A stretch of 64,000 nt of DNA, taken from the NCBI GenBank assembly GCA_045106335.1, contig JBGCEM010000057.1:20798-84797 (forward strand), read 5' to 3'. Source of the DNA: Aliishimia sp045106335 (lineage in GTDB: Bacteria; Pseudomonadota; Alphaproteobacteria; Rhodobacterales; Rhodobacteraceae). This document shows positions 35,184 to 43,551 of this stretch, in pieces. Every line of letters begins with the position of its first letter. The stretch's first letter is position 1. The notes under the pieces were generated by a model, which was not told the DNA's origin, made no database searches, and saw only the letters and a list, made by a program, of their open reading frames with translations. A program made the position numbers and the translations under genes.

Positions 35184-35459
35184 TTAACGCGGACGCGCGC
35201 GCCAGCCCCCCCGCCGTCGCGGGGCAGCGGTCTTTTCTAGACCTTCGGTCAAGACGTCGATCATAGGGTGATCTGGGTGGGCGTCACGGTAGGACCCTAA
35301 GACATGGCGAATTTCTTCGTCAAAAGGAACACCCATCGGCAAGCTCAGCGCCCAATCCAAGAAAATCGTGCGGCATTCAGACTTAGTAATACCGGGGATT
35401 CGAAAGGCCTCAAAGATCAGGCCCTTTGGGTCATGTGCGTCGCCCTTAGCCATGGCCAT
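35184..35459 (-). CDS. Conserved-type hypothetical protein, 91 residues
   Basis: A short mixed alpha protein with acidic and aromatic residues (IFLDWALSLPMGVPFDEE) and a basic C-terminal tail (RRRGGWRARPR). It overlaps the end of glnE by 14 bases and lies 51 bases before rlmI on the same strand, so it is an operon member. Two ATGs (35459 and 35453) are possible; the second has better spacing to AAAGGG. The family is not recognised, and no signal peptide or membrane segment is seen. Confidence 0.7.
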   Translation of the reverse strand: MAMAKGDAHDPKGLIFEAFRIPGITKSECRTIFLDWALSLPMGVPFDEEIRHVLGSYRDAHPDHPMIDVLTEGLEKTAAPRRRGGWRARPR

Positions 35460-38253
35460 GCGCCCTTTGCAGTTGCTCCAATACCACGTCGATATCCTTG
35501 GCGGCGCGGGCTTGCAGCGTCACCAGCGTCTGTTCCAGCGCATCCAGCGACGTCTGTTCCGTGGCTTTGGTGAGAAATTGTTGCGTGCGCAGGCTCATCG
35601 TGTCGCGGGACAAGGGCGCGGTCGACACCAAACGCAGCGCGATTTGCATCTGCCACATCAGCGCGTGGGCTTGCGTTAGGCTTTCGACCAAACTGCCCCC
35701 GCGTCTGTGATCTGCCAAAAGCGTATCCAAACTGGCAGCCCCGCTTTGCACATTATGATGGGCCTGACCGGACAACAGCGCGCCCATTTGCACTGCCAGA
35801 TCAATGTCTTGCAGATGCCCAGCCCCGGTTTTTGGGTTCCACAGGTCAGTTGTCTGCTTGGCGGCAGAGATCCTTCGGCGCATGTCTTGCACATCTGACG
35901 CGATGGTTGCCGCGACCCGCGACCGCGCCAAGATATCGCAGCGAAAGGTCTCAATTTCCGCCGTCAACGCAGCCGGACCCGCAATGCAACGCGCCCTTGT
36001 CAGCGCCAAATGTTCCCAGGTCCATGCTTCGGTGCTTTGGTAATCTTTGAAGGCGGTCAGGCTGGTGGCGACTGGTCCTTTATTTCCGGACGGGCGCAGG
36101 CGCATATCGACCTCGTACAGGCGCCCCTCGGACAGCGGCGCTGACAGAGCGGTGATCAAAGCCTTGGTCAAACGCGCGAAGTAGGGCCGCGTGGCCAGGG
36201 GGCGCGGCCCATCTGATCCCTCAATGCCGGGCGCGTCGTAAATGACGATCAAATCCAGGTCCGATCCTGCGTTCATCCGCCCCGCCCCCAGCGCGCCCAT
36301 GCCAATAATCGCCGCACCGCGTCCTGGTGCCGGTCCGTGTTTGCGCGCAAATTCTGTGCAGACATGTGGCCACAGCCCGCGCAAAATCGCATGGGCCAGA
36401 TCGCTATATTGGGCCCCCGCCTCATCCGCGCTGATCAAATGGCGCAGCACATGAACACCGATGCGGAAATGGTGTTCTTTCATCCAACGTCGCGCGGTAT
36501 CCAAGACCGCCTCGTAATCGGGCGCGATAGGATCCAGCTGCGTGCACAGATCTTGTTCCAACGCATCCGCCCCAGGCCAAGGCGCAAAAAAGCCCCCGCC
36601 AATCACCGCATCCAACACATGGGCATGGCGCGACAGGTATTCCGCCAAAGCGGGCGACGTCGTGATGACGTCCAGAACCAGGTCGATTAGGCTTGGGTTG
36701 GCCTCAAACAGCGACAGCACTTGCACCCCGGCGGGCAGGCCAGACAGGAAGCCTTCAAACGCGCTCAGCGCCTCGTCCGGACGGGTCGCGGCGCGCAAAC
36801 GACTGTCGAGCTCTCCACGCAGCCGGTCCAAAATACTGCGCGCCCGGGGCGAACGCAGCGCCGGATAGCTGAGCCAGCGCGCGACATGTGTGTCACTCAA
36901 CAGATCGGACGCGCCATGGTCGGGCGTGCTTGGATCGGGGGCAAAGAAGCGCTCGATCGTGGTGTGGACATCACCCAAGCGGTCCATCAACTCGGATTTC
37001 AGATCATCCGTATCGCGGCCCATCAAACAGGCGAGGCGGTCAAATTCTGCGTCTGATTTGGGCAAGTTATGCGTTTGGGCGTCTTGCACCATCTGCAGGC
37101 GATGCTCGACCGTGCGGTGAAAGCGGTAGTGATCGGACAGTTTTGCAGCCACATCCGCATCGATCCAGCCCGCCGCTGCAAGCCGCGTTAATCCCTCAAC
37201 AGTACCGCGCACGCGCAGGTCAGGATCGCGCCCGCCAGCGATCAACTGCCGGGTTTGGGTAAAGAACTCGATTTCCCGGATCCCGCCACGTCCCAGCTTC
37301 ATATTGTGATCCGGCAGACTGATTTGTTGGGGCAGCTTTTTGTGCGCACGGATCGCCAGGCGCATATTGTGGGCATCTTCAATCGCCGCGAAATCCAAGT
37401 GTTTGCGCCACACGAACGGGCTAAGCGTGTCCAAAAACGCCTGCCCCGCCTTAAGATCCCCCGCGACGGGTTTGGCCTTGATATAGGCGGCACGTTCCCA
37501 GGTGCGTCCCAAGCTTTCATAATAGGTTTCGGCCGCCGTCATCGCCATGCAAACGGGGGTGACAGACGGGTCGGGTCGCAGACGCAAATCCGTGCGAAAC
37601 ACATAGCCCTCGCCTGTCACATCGCTGAGCGTTTTGGCCATCGCGCGCGTGGCTTTGACGAAGGTGGTGCGCGCGGATGTGAAGTCTTCGCGCGTAAAGC
37701 GATCCTGATCAAACAGACAAATCAAGTCGATATCCGAGGAGTAATTCAGCTCGTCCGCGCCCATTTTCCCCATGGCCAGCACGAACATGCCGCCCGCATC
37801 CGTCAGATCCTTTAGGGTAATTCCCGGCAATTTCCCCCGCGCAATCAACGGCTTCAGGGCCGCTTTAAGGGCTGCATCACAGGCCCGCGCGGCAAAAGTG
37901 CTCAGCGCGCCGGTCACCTGTTCTAGGCTCCAGATCCCGCCCAGATCCAACACACCCGACAACAGCGCAATGCGGCGTTTGCCTTGCCGCAGGGTGGTGG
38001 CGATTTGGGTCGGCTCGGCTTGGGTCATATCGCCAAGCAACTCTTGCAACGCGATTTCAGGATCCAACAGCGCGTGGCGCAACCATGCATCTTCACGCAG
38101 CATCAAAGCCCGCAAATAAGGCGACGAGCCCCCAGCCCCAACCAACACATCGCGCATCGCGTCTGGCACATCCGCAAACAACACGCGCATGTCGTCACCC
38201 GCAGCTTCATCAAAGGCGCGCGGCGTGGTCGTGATCTGAGACACAATATCCAT
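35446..38253 (-). CDS. glnE: Glutamine synthetase adenylyltransferase/adenylyl-removing enzyme
   Basis: A 935-residue protein with the two duplicated nucleotidyltransferase halves. The N-terminal deadenylylating site is GKMGADELNYSSDIDLICL and the C-terminal adenylylating site is GMGALGAGRMNAGSDLDLI. Glutamine synthetase activity is adjusted through this enzyme by PII. The reading frame continues 36 codons upstream of the ATG at 38253, but that extension looks non-conserved. It is part of the nitrogen-control set in this window (ntrBC, ntrYX, amtB). A divergent YbaK-like gene starts 112 bases away. Confidence 0.96.
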   Translation of the reverse strand: MDIVSQITTTPRAFDEAAGDDMRVLFADVPDAMRDVLVGAGGSSPYLRALMLREDAWLRHALLDPEIALQELLGDMTQAEPTQIATTLRQGKRRIALLSGVLDLGGIWSLEQVTGALSTFAARACDAALKAALKPLIARGKLPGITLKDLTDAGGMFVLAMGKMGADELNYSSDIDLICLFDQDRFTREDFTSARTTFVKATRAMAKTLSDVTGEGYVFRTDLRLRPDPSVTPVCMAMTAAETYYESLGRTWERAAYIKAKPVAGDLKAGQAFLDTLSPFVWRKHLDFAAIEDAHNMRLAIRAHKKLPQQISLPDHNMKLGRGGIREIEFFTQTRQLIAGGRDPDLRVRGTVEGLTRLAAAGWIDADVAAKLSDHYRFHRTVEHRLQMVQDAQTHNLPKSDAEFDRLACLMGRDTDDLKSELMDRLGDVHTTIERFFAPDPSTPDHGASDLLSDTHVARWLSYPALRSPRARSILDRLRGELDSRLRAATRPDEALSAFEGFLSGLPAGVQVLSLFEANPSLIDLVLDVITTSPALAEYLSRHAHVLDAVIGGGFFAPWPGADALEQDLCTQLDPIAPDYEAVLDTARRWMKEHHFRIGVHVLRHLISADEAGAQYSDLAHAILRGLWPHVCTEFARKHGPAPGRGAAIIGMGALGAGRMNAGSDLDLIVIYDAPGIEGSDGPRPLATRPYFARLTKALITALSAPLSEGRLYEVDMRLRPSGNKGPVATSLTAFKDYQSTEAWTWEHLALTRARCIAGPAALTAEIETFRCDILARSRVAATIASDVQDMRRRISAAKQTTDLWNPKTGAGHLQDIDLAVQMGALLSGQAHHNVQSGAASLDTLLADHRRGGSLVESLTQAHALMWQMQIALRLVSTAPLSRDTMSLRTQQFLTKATEQTSLDALEQTLVTLQARAAKDIDVVLEQLQRAHGHG

Positions 38254-38364
38254 GCCCGTGATCTGAGCGGCAATGGTCGGGCGCGTCAATGGGTGTGAAG
38301 CAGTTTGACCGGATCGCGTGGTCGCCCTAAACACGCACACAGCCCCCAGTCGAGGACCCAAACG

Positions 38365-38829
38365 ATGAGCAAAAGCTTAAAGCGCGTGACCCGCGCGCTG
38401 ATTGAGGCGGGTCATTCAGGCGAGGTTCTGGAAACGGCGCTGGCCCGTACAGCGTTGGATGCGGCGACGGCGATTGGCTGCGACGTCGATCAAATCGCCA
38501 AATCCATCATCTTTGCAGATGCGGATGGGTGCGCGGTGCTGTTCCTGACCGCAGGCAGCAACCGAGTGGACACAGATAAAGCCGCCAAGCTTGCGGGATG
38601 TGCTTTGGGCAAAGCCGATGCTGGCCTGATCCGCGCACAAACGGGGTTCGCGATTGGCGGGGTCTCTCCTGTCGGCCATGTGTCCCCAATTCGCGCCTGG
38701 ATGGACCCGCGCCTACTGGATTTTGCGCGAATCTGGGCGGCGGCGGGCACACCGCATCACGTTTTTGAGATTGAACCAACGGCTTTAGCGGCAATTTCCA
38801 AATCCCAAGTTGCTGATTTCAAAGTATAA
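38365..38829 (+). CDS. YbaK/ProX-type aminoacyl-tRNA deacylase
   Basis: A 154-residue protein of the YbaK/ProRS editing-domain family. DVDQIAKSIIFADADGCAVLFLTAG, with the conserved Lys of QIAKSI, and TGFAIGGVSPVGH are signature blocks. Such proteins hydrolyse mischarged Ala- or Cys-tRNA-Pro and related species in trans. The exact tRNA substrate is not clear from sequence. The ATG at 38365 begins MSKSLKRVTRAL; the in-frame extension to 38305 overlaps the glnE promoter region and is unlikely. Confidence 0.88.
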   Translation: MSKSLKRVTRALIEAGHSGEVLETALARTALDAATAIGCDVDQIAKSIIFADADGCAVLFLTAGSNRVDTDKAAKLAGCALGKADAGLIRAQTGFAIGGVSPVGHVSPIRAWMDPRLLDFARIWAAAGTPHHVFEIEPTALAAISKSQVADFKV

Positions 38830-38837
38830 TTCAAAAT

Positions 38838-38858
38838 AATGTAAATTTCTTTTACATT
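38838..38858. promoter_or_regulatory. Dyad AATGTAAA-N5-TTTACATT before the DUF2852 gene
   Basis: Perfect 8-bp arms with spacer TTTCT, nine bases after the YbaK stop and about 105 bp before the DUF2852 start. A half-site ATTTACAT recurs at 38909-38916. The arms are AT-only apart from one G/C, so a terminator hairpin would be weak; a regulator site is more likely. Confidence 0.35.
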
Positions 38859-38963
38859 CACCCTTGCTTGAACGGCGCAAAAGGCCCATCTGTTTTAATG
38901 TGAACGGCATTTACATAAGACGCCCCGCACAAGAACCTGATGAATTTAAGAAAGGATACTTCG

Positions 38964-39383
38964 ATGAACGCCATGGCCACACACACCGCCGCCCCAGAAA
39001 CGCCGCAAGGCTGGTTCGCGCGCGCCGAACGGTGGTTAGACGAAAAGGGCAAAGGCGCATGGATCACCGCGATGGTGCTGGGCTTTATCTTCGTGTGGCC
39101 CGTCGGATTGGCCCTTCTATGTTACATGATCTGGAGCAAACGTATGTTTTCGAAATCTGCAAAGAAAAGCGCTGTTCAACATCACGCACTCAGCGCCATG
39201 CGCCCATCTGGCAACAGCGCCTTTGACGCCTATAAAGCCGACACGCTGCGCCGTTTGGAAGACGAACAAGGCAAGTTTGAAGCCTTCTTAGAGCGTCTTC
39301 GCGAGGCGAAAGACAAATCTGAATTCGACCAGTTTATGGACGAACGTGCCCGTGCCGCCCGCGATGACACTGTCGAAGCCTAA
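38964..39383 (+). CDS. DUF2852 membrane protein
   Basis: A 139-residue protein with an amphipathic N-terminus (APETPQGWFARAERWLDEKG), one membrane segment (WITAMVLGFIFVWPVGLALL) followed by YMIWSKRMF, and a charged helical C-terminal half likely to form a coiled coil (LRRLEDEQGKFEAFLERLRE). This matches DUF2852, a family common in alphaproteobacteria; function is unknown. AAAGGATACTTCG precedes the ATG. A likely hairpin lies between it and the RDD gene. Confidence 0.85.
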   Translation: MNAMATHTAAPETPQGWFARAERWLDEKGKGAWITAMVLGFIFVWPVGLALLCYMIWSKRMFSKSAKKSAVQHHALSAMRPSGNSAFDAYKADTLRRLEDEQGKFEAFLERLREAKDKSEFDQFMDERARAARDDTVEA

Positions 39384-39392
39384 ACACGTATC

Positions 39393-39417
39393 TGCCCTGG
39401 GTGATCTATCCGGGGCA
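39393..39417 (+). terminator. Hairpin between DUF2852 and RDD genes
   Basis: TGCCCTGG (39393-39400) pairs with CCGGGGCA (39410-39417) apart from one G-T wobble, with a nine-base loop. Only CTTT follows, so if it terminates, it does so weakly. Confidence 0.45.
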
Positions 39418-39444
39418 CTTTCCCCAATACCTAAAGTGTAAATT

Positions 39445-39903
39445 ATGACCTATTCAGATTCATATTCCCCAACGAACCACCTGCCCGATCCGCTGCGCCA
39501 ACCTGCGTTTTATGCCAGCGTGCCGACCAAGCGCTTCTTTGCCTGGGTCGTTGATTCTTTGCTGATCCTGATTCTGGTGGTGATTGCTATTCCTTTGACC
39601 GGATTCTTGGGGCTGTTCATTCTGTTTCCGCTTTATGTCACCGTTGGATTTGTCTACCGCGTGGTCACGTTGACCGGGGGCTCTGCGACCTTGGGTATGC
39701 GCCTGATGGCCATCGAAATCCGTCGCGCAAATGGGCAAAAGCTGGACCTTAGCACCGCAAGTTTGCACACATTAGGGTTTACGCTGTGCTTTTCGTTCTT
39801 TATTTTGCAAATCATCTCGGGCGTTTTGATGGTGACCACCGACAAAGGCCAAAGCTTGACGGACCACGTTTTGGGAACAGTGGCCCTGAATCGGCGGAAA
39901 TAG
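39445..39903 (+). CDS. RDD family membrane protein
   Basis: A 152-residue protein. The RDD signature is FFAWVVDSLLILILVV (Arg just before FFAW, Asp in the first helix), followed by a second hydrophobic segment, TGGSATLGMRLMAIEI and a third helix ending in DHVLGTVALNRRK. RDD proteins are small membrane proteins of largely unknown function; some act as Na+/H+ antiporters. It stands between DUF2852 and bpt on the same strand, and is separated from bpt by an AT-rich 127-bp gap that probably holds the bpt promoter. Confidence 0.9.
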   Translation: MTYSDSYSPTNHLPDPLRQPAFYASVPTKRFFAWVVDSLLILILVVIAIPLTGFLGLFILFPLYVTVGFVYRVVTLTGGSATLGMRLMAIEIRRANGQKLDLSTASLHTLGFTLCFSFFILQIISGVLMVTTDKGQSLTDHVLGTVALNRRK

Positions 39904-40030
39904 GCTGATAACTGACACAATATAGCGTCAGGCATGAGGGATTGTGGTCAATTTCATAAATACAACCGGAATGGCTTGTTTCTAGCCCCCTTGTATTGTT
40001 AATATTTGTGGAAATTTATCCGGATTTGAC

Positions 40031-40858
40031 ATGCGCCACTCCCTTCCCCTTGCGCCGCAGTTTTACGTCACCGCCCCGCAGCCCTGTCCTTATCTGGATG
40101 GCCGCATGGAACGTAAGCTGTTCACGGCGCTTCAGGGTCAAAATGCACAACGTTTGAACGACAGCCTAAGCCAGCAAGGTTTTCGGCGCTCTCAGAACGT
40201 GCTGTACCGGCCATCTTGCGCGGATTGTTCGTCCTGTTTGTCGGCGCGGATTGATGTCAGCAAATTCAAGTTAAGCAAAAGCCAAAAACGTACGATGCGG
40301 CGCAATGCGCGCCTGACGCGTAAAGCGACTTCGCCTTGGGCCACTGAAGAACAATATGAGCTGTTCCGCACATATCTGGACAGCCGTCATGCGAATGGCG
40401 GGATGGCGGATATGGATGTGTTTGAATTCGCAGCCATGATCGAGGAAACGCCGATCCGCAGCCGGGTGGTCGAATATGTGAATAGCGAAAACGCGGCGCT
40501 GGCAGGGGTCAGCCTGACCGACGTGCTGAATGATGGCGTGTCGATGGTCTATTCATTTTACGACCCTGCGTTCCATTCGGACAGCTTGGGCACCTATATG
40601 ATCCTGGACCACATCCGGATCGCACAAGATGCTGATTTGCCTTACGTATATCTGGGCTATTGGGTCCCTGGCAGCCAAAAGATGGGTTACAAAGCACGCT
40701 TTTCCGGGCTTGAGGTCTATTTTGGCGGGGCCTGGCAGTCTTTGAAGGATCCAAGCATTTTCGCCGTGGACAAACATCCGCTGGCGACGGATCCGATTGC
40801 CGAGCAAGTGGCCAATATCCAGCTGCCTGACACGTTGCCGGTCAAGCAAGACGTCTGA
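40031..40858 (+). CDS. bpt: Aspartate/glutamate leucyltransferase (N-degron pathway)
   Basis: A 275-residue member of the ATE/Bpt family. Cys motifs CPYLDGR and PSCADCSSC (N-terminal Zn/Fe-S-type region), then QKRTMRRNA and the acyltransferase C-terminal domain with YDPAFHSDSLGTYMIL and YLGYWVPGSQKMGYK. Bacterial Bpt transfers Leu from Leu-tRNA to N-terminal Asp or Glu, marking proteins for ClpAP; eukaryotic relatives use Arg. Length and Cys pattern fit Bpt. It is convergent with the TRAP operon, with two hairpins and a repeat element between. Confidence 0.93.
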   Translation: MRHSLPLAPQFYVTAPQPCPYLDGRMERKLFTALQGQNAQRLNDSLSQQGFRRSQNVLYRPSCADCSSCLSARIDVSKFKLSKSQKRTMRRNARLTRKATSPWATEEQYELFRTYLDSRHANGGMADMDVFEFAAMIEETPIRSRVVEYVNSENAALAGVSLTDVLNDGVSMVYSFYDPAFHSDSLGTYMILDHIRIAQDADLPYVYLGYWVPGSQKMGYKARFSGLEVYFGGAWQSLKDPSIFAVDKHPLATDPIAEQVANIQLPDTLPVKQDV

Positions 40859-40880
40859 TTTACACGATTTTCTAGAAAGA

Positions 40881-40907
40881 CCGGGCACGTGATATGCGCG
40901 GTTTTTT
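40881..40907 (+). terminator. Rho-independent terminator of bpt
   Basis: CCGGGCA (40881-40887) pairs with TGCGCGG (40895-40901) except for one mismatch, a seven-base loop separates them, and six T follow. It lies 22 bases after the bpt stop. Confidence 0.7.
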
Positions 40908-40936
40908 GCTTTGCGGCTTGCAAATCTTGGGAAGCA

Positions 40937-40969
40937 GGCGGCGCAGGACACGTCCCGCCCCGCCTTTTT
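40937..40969 (+). terminator. Second hairpin with T-run downstream of bpt
   Basis: GGCGG (40937-40941) pairs with CCGCC (40960-40964), with an inner GGA/TCC helix, followed by TTTTT. It is a back-up terminator or part of a degenerated element. Confidence 0.45.
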
Positions 40970-41076
40970 GTCAACGCTAAAGCACCCGGCCTAAAACTTG
41001 AATCACAAATGCCCTGCCACGCTGCGCGTTCTCGGGACATTTGAGATACATGAAGCCTCAGGTTTAAGGCGGGGTG

Positions 41077-41185
41077 CTGTAAAGCAGTTTCTGATTACGC
41101 CGAGCCGCCTAACGCTGCCTGAAATCTGAGATTTCAACGCGTTAGGCAACGTTCGATGCCTCAAGTTAAATCAGAAACGCTACAG
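41077..41185. repeat. Inverted-repeat (MITE-like) element between bpt and the TRAP operon
   Basis: The left end CTGTAAAGCAGTTTCTGATT matches the reverse complement of the right end, CTGTAGCGTTTCTGATT, with a small gap. Inside, GCCTAACGC pairs with GCGTTAGGC around the near-perfect centre GAAATCTGAGATTTC, so the 109 bp could fold as one long hairpin. It ends two bases before the takM stop codon, like the element at the amtB junction. It is probably an interspersed repeat also serving as a terminator (inference). Confidence 0.6.
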
Positions 41186-41187
41186 GC

Positions 41188-43539
41188 TTAACGTCCCAGC
41201 AGATCTGGGATCAGCGTCACAATCCCTGGGAAAGACCACAGCAGCGCCAGCCCAAACACTTGGATCAAAACGAAGGGCACGATCCCGCGATAGATGTGGC
41301 CGGTCGTGACCTCTTTGGGGGCGACGCCGCGTAGGTAGAACAGCGCAAAGCCAAAGGGCGGGGTCAGGAACGAAGTCTGCAAGTTCACCGCGATCATGAT
41401 CGTCACCCATTTCGGATCAAAGCTGCCGCCATAAATGACCGGCCCCACGATCGGGATCACAATGTAGATGATTTCCAGGAAGTCGAGCACGAAGCCCAAG
41501 ATGAACAGCACCAGCATCACGATCAGGAAGACAGTGAATTCATTGTCAAAGGATTTGAGCCATTGCTGGATATAATGCTCGCCGCCGAAGGAAATCACCA
41601 CCAAGTTCAGCACTTGCGAGCCGATCAAGATGGTGAACACCATCGAGGTCACCTTGGCCGTTTCGCGCACTACTGGCGTCAAAATGCCGTTGGTATACAG
41701 GATATAACAGCTGAACAGCAGGCCGAACAACGCATAGAGATAGGCCGCATAGGACACCGTAAACGCGACCCAGCTTTCGAATGGCACATCGTCTTGATTG
41801 ATGCGCAGATCGAAATTCACCCCGACAAGGATACAGATCAGAATGGCCAGCGTAGACCAGATGATCACCTTGGGGCTGCGGTCCAGGTCTTTCAGTTTGC
41901 GATAGGCGGCCAGCATGATCGCGCCGCCCGCCCCCAAGGCCGCAGCGGGTGTCGGGTTGGTAATGCCGCCAAGGATCGATCCCAGCACTGCGACAATCAA
42001 GATCAGCGGGGGAAAGACCACCCGGATGAGTTCGTTGCGGGCGCAGATCTTGGTGGCATGCACCACACCATACATCATCAGCGCGAATGGAAGCCCAACA
42101 ATCACCCAGCTGAGACCCGATGACATATCCGCCGGAATGATCAGGATATCAGCCAATAGAACCAGCACGCCTCCGACCGCGCCAATCAGCAGCGGCTGTG
42201 GGTTGGCCGTCGGCGAAACACCGCGCGCGACAGCCAAAATGATGCCAAGGATAATAACTAAGATCGCGACACCTGTGCCAACCGGGGCGGCATCAGAAAT
42301 CTTGGCAGCTTTGGCGGCAATCAGTTCGTCCTCGGTCAGCTTTTCAGACACAGCCGCGCCGCCTGCCGCATCAATCGCCTCTTGCTGGGCAATAGCATCG
42401 TCCCAGGCCGCCTGGCCGTGCAGCTCGATCATCGAGGCCTGGCATTCCGCGTCCACATTCGTGCGCAAGGTCGCAGCCTCGCCGATATCAGAATAGGAGG
42501 ACACCGTGATGTTTTGTGACCCAACCATGCCGACATTGCCCAAAAGCACAGCCCCAATGATCAACGCGCCAGGGACGCCAAGGAACCAAGTAAAGGCTTC
42601 GCTGCGGGTGATCGGCTCGCCATTGGCCGAGCCCATTTCCACCGCAGGCGCTTTGGAAGGGTTCAAAAGGGCATAGCCAAAGGCGTACAGTGCGTAAAGC
42701 AACGCCAGCAAGATCCCTGGCAGCAAGGCGGCTTGGAACAGCGTGCCCACAGACAGAACCGCCGGTTCGCCCAGGTAGGTCAGCGCGTCAGTACAGCCCG
42801 CCGTTTGGGCACGCGCTTCTTGCGCGGCGGAATACAAATCCCCCGCCAGCGTGCCCAGCAGAACAATCACAATCGACGGTGGAATGATCTGCCCCAACGT
42901 CCCAGAGGCCGCAATCACACCGGTCGCGATTTCCGGCGAGTAGTTGTTGCGCAGCATTGTCGGCAACGCCAGCAGCCCCATAGTGACCACTGTCGCGCCC
43001 ACAATCCCTGTCGAGGCCGCCAAAAACGCGCCCACAACCACAATCGACACGGCCAAACCACCGGGCAGCGGACCAAACACCCGCGCCATCGAGGTTAGCA
43101 AATCATTGGCGATCTTAGAGCGTTCCAGCGTGATGCCCATTAGAACGAACATCAAAACGGCCAGAAGTGTCTCAATCGACTGACCCGCCAACACGCGTTC
43201 ATTGATGCGATTCACGATGAAGGACACGTTGCGGTCCAGCGCCGTTTCCCAGCCATTGGGGAACACCGGCACCTCGACGCGCGGCAAATCCGGATATCGG
43301 AAAATCGAAATCTCGGGGCCTTTGACGCCCTCATGGATCAGCGCGCGGTACATGTCGCTTGAGCTGTCAATCGCTTGGTGGATCAACAATCCTGCACTGT
43401 CCATCGCAGCGATGATCCCGAACGAAATCACCCCCGCCCCGCCGATGGCAAAGGCCACCGGAAAGCCCGACAGGATCCCCCCGAACAGGCAAATAAACAC
43501 AATAATCAGGCCGACTTCGACGCCATCAAGTCCCAACAT
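41188..43539 (-). CDS. TRAP transporter large permease, enlarged (DctM/TakM type)
   Basis: A 783-residue membrane protein. Normal DctM proteins have about 430 residues. The N-terminal DctM half includes GGILSGFPVAFAIGGAG and the hallmark ATGVIAASGTLGQIIPPS, and the C-terminal end has LQTSFLTPPFGFALFYLRG. Between about residues 300 and 560 is an extra region with a soluble loop rich in Ala/Glu and added hydrophobic helices. Such long forms occur with TakP-like receptors. It catalyses Na+-driven uptake with TakQ and TakP, which are encoded just upstream in the same direction. Confidence 0.9.
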   Translation of the reverse strand: MLGLDGVEVGLIIVFICLFGGILSGFPVAFAIGGAGVISFGIIAAMDSAGLLIHQAIDSSSDMYRALIHEGVKGPEISIFRYPDLPRVEVPVFPNGWETALDRNVSFIVNRINERVLAGQSIETLLAVLMFVLMGITLERSKIANDLLTSMARVFGPLPGGLAVSIVVVGAFLAASTGIVGATVVTMGLLALPTMLRNNYSPEIATGVIAASGTLGQIIPPSIVIVLLGTLAGDLYSAAQEARAQTAGCTDALTYLGEPAVLSVGTLFQAALLPGILLALLYALYAFGYALLNPSKAPAVEMGSANGEPITRSEAFTWFLGVPGALIIGAVLLGNVGMVGSQNITVSSYSDIGEAATLRTNVDAECQASMIELHGQAAWDDAIAQQEAIDAAGGAAVSEKLTEDELIAAKAAKISDAAPVGTGVAILVIILGIILAVARGVSPTANPQPLLIGAVGGVLVLLADILIIPADMSSGLSWVIVGLPFALMMYGVVHATKICARNELIRVVFPPLILIVAVLGSILGGITNPTPAAALGAGGAIMLAAYRKLKDLDRSPKVIIWSTLAILICILVGVNFDLRINQDDVPFESWVAFTVSYAAYLYALFGLLFSCYILYTNGILTPVVRETAKVTSMVFTILIGSQVLNLVVISFGGEHYIQQWLKSFDNEFTVFLIVMLVLFILGFVLDFLEIIYIVIPIVGPVIYGGSFDPKWVTIMIAVNLQTSFLTPPFGFALFYLRGVAPKEVTTGHIYRGIVPFVLIQVFGLALLWSFPGIVTLIPDLLGR

Positions 43540-43551
43540 AATCCCAGCCCT

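Noticed and set aside
38840..38856. PpsR/CrtJ site (TGT-N12-ACA) before DUF2852
   Set aside because: The spacing here is TGT-N11-ACA, and no photosynthesis genes are in the window.
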